Part shown: positions 60,652-64,000 of the stretch, one piece after another
Numbering within the stretch: the stretch's first letter is position 1
Layout: every line of letters begins with the position of its first letter
Origin: Amaranthus tricolor
Lineage: Eukaryota > Streptophyta > Magnoliopsida > Caryophyllales > Amaranthaceae
Length of the DNA stretch: 64,000 nucleotides
Assembly (NCBI RefSeq): GCF_026212465.1
Contig: NC_080059.1
Location: 13,417,472-13,481,471, forward strand
Direction: 5' to 3'
Program-made: the position numbers and the translations under genes
The notes under the pieces: generated by a model
The model's database searches: none
What the model was told of the DNA's origin: nothing
What the model saw: the letters and a program-made list of their open reading frames with translations, nothing else

Positions 60652-62325
60652 ATGAAAACCCCCAAATCATCTAAATCAGGCAAGAAAACTACCAAATCCT
60701 GTATACCCGACCAACCAAAACCACTAAGAGTAGTTCTTCCACCACCATTACTGCAGGATGCACCACCCACACCAACTGAAACCACACAAGAATCACCAAA
60801 ACACTCCACTGAACCCACAAGTACCAAAAGAAAGATTTCAACAGGTGGTTCATCTTCCAGTGTAGTTAAGCGCTCAAAGCATGTTGATCCAAACAGTGCT
60901 GAAGAGGTTTCAAAGGAGATGACAGTAGGGTTCGGGTTGGATAAATATTGGTATGATTCTACTAACTTTCCTAGATTGCATGACATTTTAAAGTTTCAAG
61001 AATGGGAATCATTGATGTCAAACTTCAGTTGCAATTCAATTTTTCCAAACCTAATGAGAGAATTTATTTTAAATTTCTCCAATGATGGCGGAATGTGTTC
61101 CAGTGTTGTTAAAACCATTAAAATTGAATTTAACAGTGCTTTATTAGGGGAATGGTTAAATGTTCCCAATGTTGGTTTTGATACATATTATATTGGGTCG
61201 AAGATTGCATTTTCTGGCATCAATGAACGAACAATTCTAAAATTTTTAGGAGTTGATCAGAAAGGGAAAATCAGTCACAATGTTCTGTCTCCTATGCATA
61301 AGTTGTTGTACAATGTTGCTCGCAGATTCATTTTACCACGAAACTCAAAACGTAGTCAAGTGAGTTTGCGTGACGCCACTTTAATTTACTGCATGGAAAA
61401 ACACATTAAAATAAATTTTCCTTCATTGATGATCTCTCATGTATCAGACTGCATTGAAAAGAAAAGTTTCATTGGTTATGGAGGGTTGTTAACATGGATT
61501 TTTAGAAAATTTGAGGTCCCATTGGAAGGGTTGGAGTTCCCAATGGGTCCCAATATGAAAATTGGTGCTAAATGTTTACAAAATTTGCGTTTGAAATTGA
61601 ATGATGAGGGAGTTTTGATGCATGAGAAGGATGTAGAAGTTGAATCTGAAGAAGAAGGGGCTGAAGAAGTTGAAGAGGAAATGGAGGACAAGGAGGACAA
61701 GGAGGATAAGGAAGAAAAGGAACAAGATACTGTTCCCACTGACCATATTAAAACAGAAGAAAAAGGGGAACAGGATAGAGAAGCTAGTAAGGGGGAAGCA
61801 GAACAGGAGGGAGCCTTAGGAGAAGAGGCTCATCACAATCTCTGTGATGATACAAGTGATGAAGAGATTGTGATAGCTCTGAGGAAAAAGGCTAAATTCA
61901 TTAAGAGGAAGAGTAGGAGGTTAGCTTCGAAACGCAAGGCTACTGTGGTTGATGAAACACCATCTGACACCATACCTGAGCCGACACCTAATGAACCTTC
62001 CTCTCCCAAGCCAACCACATCACCACCACATCACAATCCATCACCACCTCCATCACCAATACAGTTTACACCACCACCACAATCACACACTTCACCTAAT
62101 ATTGGCTGTACTAACTTTGACTCTATTCCTGCAGTTTCCTTACATACCATTCTCTCCAAGCTCCTTGATCTACAGTCTCAATTCACTGCCTTTCAAGATG
62201 AAACTCGTGTCTCGCTTGCTTCAATTGTGGATCAGCTAAACCAAATGGAACAACGTCTTGGTGCCAAGCTGGACACAGTGGAAGTGCAGACTGAGTACAT
62301 TGATGAAGAAGAGACCGACCCTTGA
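60652..62325 (+). CDS. Sirevirus envelope-like protein
   Basis: A 557-residue intact ORF in a different frame from pol. The N-terminus (MKTPKSSKSGKKTTK) is basic and Pro-rich without a signal peptide; a bipartite nuclear-signal-like TKRKIS...VVKRSKH follows at about 59-78. Residues about 90-330 form a globular part with IFPNLMREFILNFSND, IKIEFNSALLGEWLNVPNVG and GGLLTWIFRKFEVPLEG, resembling envelope-like or 'putative plant transposon protein' domains of Sirevirus and Athila elements. Then a long Glu-rich stretch, a basic KKAKFIKRKSRRLASKRKA, a Pro-rich linker and a C-terminal coiled coil (ILSKLLDLQSQFTAF ... IVDQLNQMEQRL). No clear membrane segment is visible, so the 'envelope' name is historical; function is unknown. 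Confidence 0.85.
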   Translation: MKTPKSSKSGKKTTKSCIPDQPKPLRVVLPPPLLQDAPPTPTETTQESPKHSTEPTSTKRKISTGGSSSSVVKRSKHVDPNSAEEVSKEMTVGFGLDKYWYDSTNFPRLHDILKFQEWESLMSNFSCNSIFPNLMREFILNFSNDGGMCSSVVKTIKIEFNSALLGEWLNVPNVGFDTYYIGSKIAFSGINERTILKFLGVDQKGKISHNVLSPMHKLLYNVARRFILPRNSKRSQVSLRDATLIYCMEKHIKINFPSLMISHVSDCIEKKSFIGYGGLLTWIFRKFEVPLEGLEFPMGPNMKIGAKCLQNLRLKLNDEGVLMHEKDVEVESEEEGAEEVEEEMEDKEDKEDKEEKEQDTVPTDHIKTEEKGEQDREASKGEAEQEGALGEEAHHNLCDDTSDEEIVIALRKKAKFIKRKSRRLASKRKATVVDETPSDTIPEPTPNEPSSPKPTTSPPHHNPSPPPSPIQFTPPPQSHTSPNIGCTNFDSIPAVSLHTILSKLLDLQSQFTAFQDETRVSLASIVDQLNQMEQRLGAKLDTVEVQTEYIDEEETDP

Positions 62326-63108
62326 TCCCTCTCCTCATAATTTTAAATGATTTGTTGGCTATGACACTTATCAAACAATTTCTCTTCTGTTTTGTACCAT
62401 TTGGGGTGCAAAATTGTATCTGTTTGTTGAACAATTACTTTTTTTTTTTTGCTTTTATTTTCATGGTCTGTGATAATTAACTATTTGCAGGTTTGATTAC
62501 TTTTATGGTGCTTACTTTCATTATTGTTTCTTGCTTTCATCACTAACAAATCTATATGGTTTGTGCTGAGGTTTGATAACTCCCAATTCTTTTTGATTGA
62601 TGACAAAAGGGGGAAGATTATGCACAAACTTAAGAGGAGCAGTGAATATACAGTTACAAATCTTGGTTGATTTATATTGATTCTTATTGATTGCTAATGT
62701 GCTATGCTGTGTATAATATGCTATGTTTATAATAGTTTAGTGATCATCTGTGTTGCTAAGTCTTTATGGATTTCAAGTTGTTTCTGATGAAATTATTTAA
62801 CAATGTGTGTTAGTTTTGTTAGTTTTATTATGTTAAGTTTAATTATGTCAGTTTAGTTGATTTATATTAGTTTATTTTGGTTTATTTCAATTAAGTTTTG
62901 GATTAATTAATTTTGAAAATTTTTAAACATATTTGATATTATGGAGTAAATCGTTTTATTGTGAATGCTTGGTAAATTATATTGTAACAAGTTGATTTGC
63001 TAAGTTATTTAGAGTTACATTAATCTCTAGTATGCTCTAAGAAATTTGTTTTACTCTATTTTACTTAAGTTTGTTTATAAAGTTTGCCATCATCAAAACG
63101 GGGGAATT
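62326..63108 (+). other. Sirevirus 3' noncoding region with polypurine tract
   Basis: T-rich sequence without ORFs. It ends CATCAAAACGGGGGAATT directly before TGTTAGCC, so AACGGGGGAATT (about 63097-63108) is the polypurine tract that primes plus-strand DNA. An earlier GACAAAAGGGGGAAGA (62604-62618) looks like a second, internal polypurine tract. Confidence 0.8.
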
Positions 63109-64000
63109 TGTTAGCCTCTTAAGGTTTTGATGATGACCTCACTTTTAAATAAACAAACATATTTTTAGAGATTGTTTTGTAGGTATATATCCGGTTTAAT
63201 TTGAATCGTTGATGAAGCCTATGACTTGATTCGTGGAAGTTGTACATGTCTCAAATATCCAAGAAGTTGGGCAATTGCTTTAGAAGTCAGTTTACTGTTC
63301 CTAGAGTTGAAGTCTTGACGATAGTTGTAGATGGAGACAGTGCGTTGTTCCCCACGATACAGGTCTGAAGAAGACATTGACTGGAAGTAACGAAAATTAC
63401 GTTTTCTGTTTTAGTTAATGTAAAAGGTTAAAATTTAGTTAGTTGCTTAATTAAATTTATTTATTAATTGGCAAATGATTTTTTAAAACGCCTAAAAACA
63501 TGGAGAAGACTAATTCCTTATTTGTCTCCTATAAAATCGGACATCCAAGAGATTTATTCTCTACTTTGAATTAGTCTCCTACATTTTAGGATCTTCCTTT
63601 AACCCATGTAATTTTAACCGTGCAAGAATACAGCAGTTATTTTCCACCTCTACTTTCAACTAACTTCCCACTTTCTTTGGGAGCAAGTAAGTTTATGGAA
63701 GTCGTGGGATAAGTGCACCTCATGGAGAATGTGGGATGAGTGCACTGATGGCTGTTCCCTTTATAAAAGAGGGAAGCTACGGTTAAGCTGTGTATGCATT
63801 AAGAGTGTCCGTTAAAGGGAGTTTAATTTAGAAAAATATTCTAAGTTATTTTAATGCCAATTAATTCATTATATTTTTCTTGAGCAACTACTTAATTTTG
63901 ATCTTCTTAAGAATTGGCCTTGTAAAGGGTAATTGAGTGTTTTGTTGTAATTAGACTTATGGGAAGTCTAAGGGAATAGAGAATAGAAGCGTGAGAAGAG
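63109..64000 (+). mobile_element. 3' LTR of the Sirevirus (first 892 bp)
   Basis: Begins TGTTAGCCTCTTAAGG and matches the 5' LTR position by position to the window edge with five substitutions (at the 5th base, two within the GTCYTGACG..GATGKAG region, one in GTCRTGGG and one in AATTRGCC) and no indels. The TATA box is kept near 63760. About 367 bases should follow outside the window. Confidence 0.95.

Larger units (their letters stand above)
53760..64000 (+). mobile_element. Young Sirevirus (SIRE/Maximus-type copia) retrotransposon
   Basis: Layout: 5' LTR 53760-55018, primer binding site 55021-55032, gag 55073-56902, pol to 60139, envelope-like ORF 60652-62325, polypurine tract near 63095-63108, 3' LTR from 63109 past the window edge. 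If LTRs are equal in length the element is about 10.6 kb and ends near 64367. A long gag with two zinc knuckles and an extra ORF after pol are the marks of Sirevirus. It interrupts the gag of the Tat element. Confidence 0.95.

Overview
The window is nuclear DNA of a flowering plant, most likely a eudicot: it is AT-rich, has a spliced housekeeping gene with GT..AG introns, and carries plant-specific transposon families (Cassandra TRIM, Sirevirus/SIRE copia, Tat-lineage gypsy, Stowaway MITEs, Au-like SINEs). The species cannot be fixed from sequence alone. There is one recognisable cellular gene. Nearly everything else is mobile-element sequence, much of it nested.

Layout. 1-2480: intron of the cellular gene, with a MITE-like repeat and a plant LINE 3' remnant. 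2481-9980: the minus-strand gene for translation initiation factor eIF2B subunit beta (eight coding exons, leader intron, 5' UTR); its final coding exon lies beyond the left edge or is lost. 10060-10850: long inverted-repeat (foldback) element. 11010-13150: minus-strand LINE relic interrupted by a Cassandra TRIM with 5S rRNA-like LTRs. 14290-24560: noncoding repeat landscape (two SINEs, a candidate 4.1 kb solo LTR, a Stowaway-like MITE, two more foldbacks, a Helitron). 24592-30141: complete but mutated L1-type LINE between perfect 15-bp target-site duplications. 31239-36440: gag-less copia relic split by a small minus-strand Ty3/gypsy element. 36690-38099: mariner-like transposase relic followed by a Stowaway MITE. 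39924-42300: CACTA-like element filled with a degenerate ATT-type array.

43265-53759 is a minus-strand Tat-lineage Ty3/gypsy retrotransposon: LTR at the left, then an opposite-strand (plus) multi-exon extra gene with its own TATA box, minisatellite arrays, then integrase, archaeal-type RNase H, RT, protease and gag read leftwards from the right. Its gag is interrupted by a young Sirevirus (53760 to beyond 64000) with 99.4% LTR identity over the visible part, intact gag, pol and envelope-like ORFs.

Most interesting points: (1) gag and pol of the Sirevirus are in one frame separated by a single UAG lying inside a good-looking 3' splice site, so splicing of a short in-frame intron, or readthrough, could set the Gag:Gag-Pol ratio; (2) the spliced antisense gene in the Tat element; (3) minisatellites in the same Tat element; (4) three foldback elements of similar build; (5) the ATT array housed in a CACTA element.
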